Source: Phocoena phocoena (lineage: Eukaryota; Chordata; Mammalia; Artiodactyla; Phocoenidae). From it: a stretch of 64,000 nt of DNA. The translations under genes were made by a program, and so were the position numbers. The notes under the pieces were generated by a model, which was given only the letters and a program-made list of their open reading frames with translations, searched no databases and was not told the DNA's origin. The stretch spans positions 86,183,168-86,247,167 of the forward strand of contig NC_089220.1 of NCBI RefSeq assembly GCF_963924675.1. The letters are read 5' to 3'. Within the stretch, counting starts at the first letter, position 1. Each line of letters opens with the position of its first letter. Of this stretch, positions 63,586 through 64,000 are shown in pieces.

Positions 63586-63889
63586 TTTAACCTCACTTCT
63601 GCAGGCTATCAGTCCTGATGCCTCAGTTTGACATGAGACTCACGTGACTCTTTCATGGATAATTCGGTGGGAGCTGAGTCCCTCGTAAAAGAGAAACCCT
63701 TATCGGGTGTGTGTGTTTGTATGTGTGCACACGCATGCATACACATTCACACAGTTGCACATGGACAAAGGTGGACAAGATCTCAGAGTCAGGAAAAGGA
63801 CTGCAGAGTTCCTAAGGTATATTACACCACACCACACTCTGGCATTAATTACTATGTCTCTTCACTCAGCCATTCAGCACTCATTCAAA

Positions 63890-64000
63890 TGAACTTATTT
63901 ACAAAACAAAAATAGACTCACAGACAGAGAAAACAAACTTATGGTTACCAAAGGGGAAAGGGAGGGAGAGGGATAAATTAGGAGTTTGGGATTAACAGAT
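63890..64000 (+). mobile_element. L1 3' UTR, sense, running off the window
   Basis: 'cacagacagagaaaacaaac', 'ttatggttaccaaaggggaa' and 'ggagtttgggattaacagat' match L1 3' UTR text common in cetartiodactyls. Confidence 0.75.

Noticed and set aside
59786..64000. TGM5 exon 6 with the active-site Cys
   Set aside because: I looked for a - strand GQCWVFAA-like exon and found none. It probably lies beyond the right edge; absence here does not show deletion.

Overview
This is a stretch of mammalian nuclear chromosome, almost certainly from a cetacean. Three things point that way: many tRNA-derived SINEs of the CHR type (heads reading like 'ggcttccctggtggcgcag', some with long pure A tails), L1 copies of the whippomorph/artiodactyl kind, and a transglutaminase 5 gene carrying a nonsense mutation. 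The gene order CCNDBP1 > < EPB42 < TGM5 matches human 15q15.2. Exon calls come from translating the sequence by eye, comparing with the human proteins as I remember them, and checking splice sites and reading phase.

Positions 1-10640 hold the 3' end of CCNDBP1 (+ strand): its last three coding exons, stop codon and a likely poly(A) signal. The intron before the penultimate coding exon is about 9 kb long because it holds a nearly complete but decayed L1 inside a split SINE, plus further SINEs. A 2.3-kb repeat-bearing gap then separates CCNDBP1 from EPB42, which lies tail-to-tail with it. EPB42 (- strand, 12978-30557) is complete: 13 coding exons, all in phase, all with AG/GT splice sites, 688 codons plus stop, and no lesion. 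As expected for erythrocyte band 4.2, its three transglutaminase catalytic positions are replaced.

Positions 30720-51280 are intergenic and built mostly from repeats: sense and antisense L1 pieces, CHR SINEs, MIRs and a Tigger element. In the middle is an isolated GC- and CpG-rich block (about 36420-38040) that ends, on the - strand, in AATAAA and a poly(A) tract and carries a perfect 5 x 45-bp minisatellite. It may be a retrocopied transcript.

Positions 51873-59785 hold the last seven coding exons of TGM5 (- strand). They keep good splice sites, phase, the catalytic His and Asp, and the normal stop, but exon 9 has an in-frame TAG where human has Tyr. In this haplotype TGM5 is therefore read as a pseudogene or truncated gene. 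Exons 1-6, including the active-site Cys exon, were not found before the right edge. Positions 59786-64000 are intronic TGM5 sequence and old repeats.

I saw no RNA gene, CRISPR array or unknown multi-gene system. The interest lies in gene decay beside an intact catalytically dead paralogue, and in several odd repeat structures.
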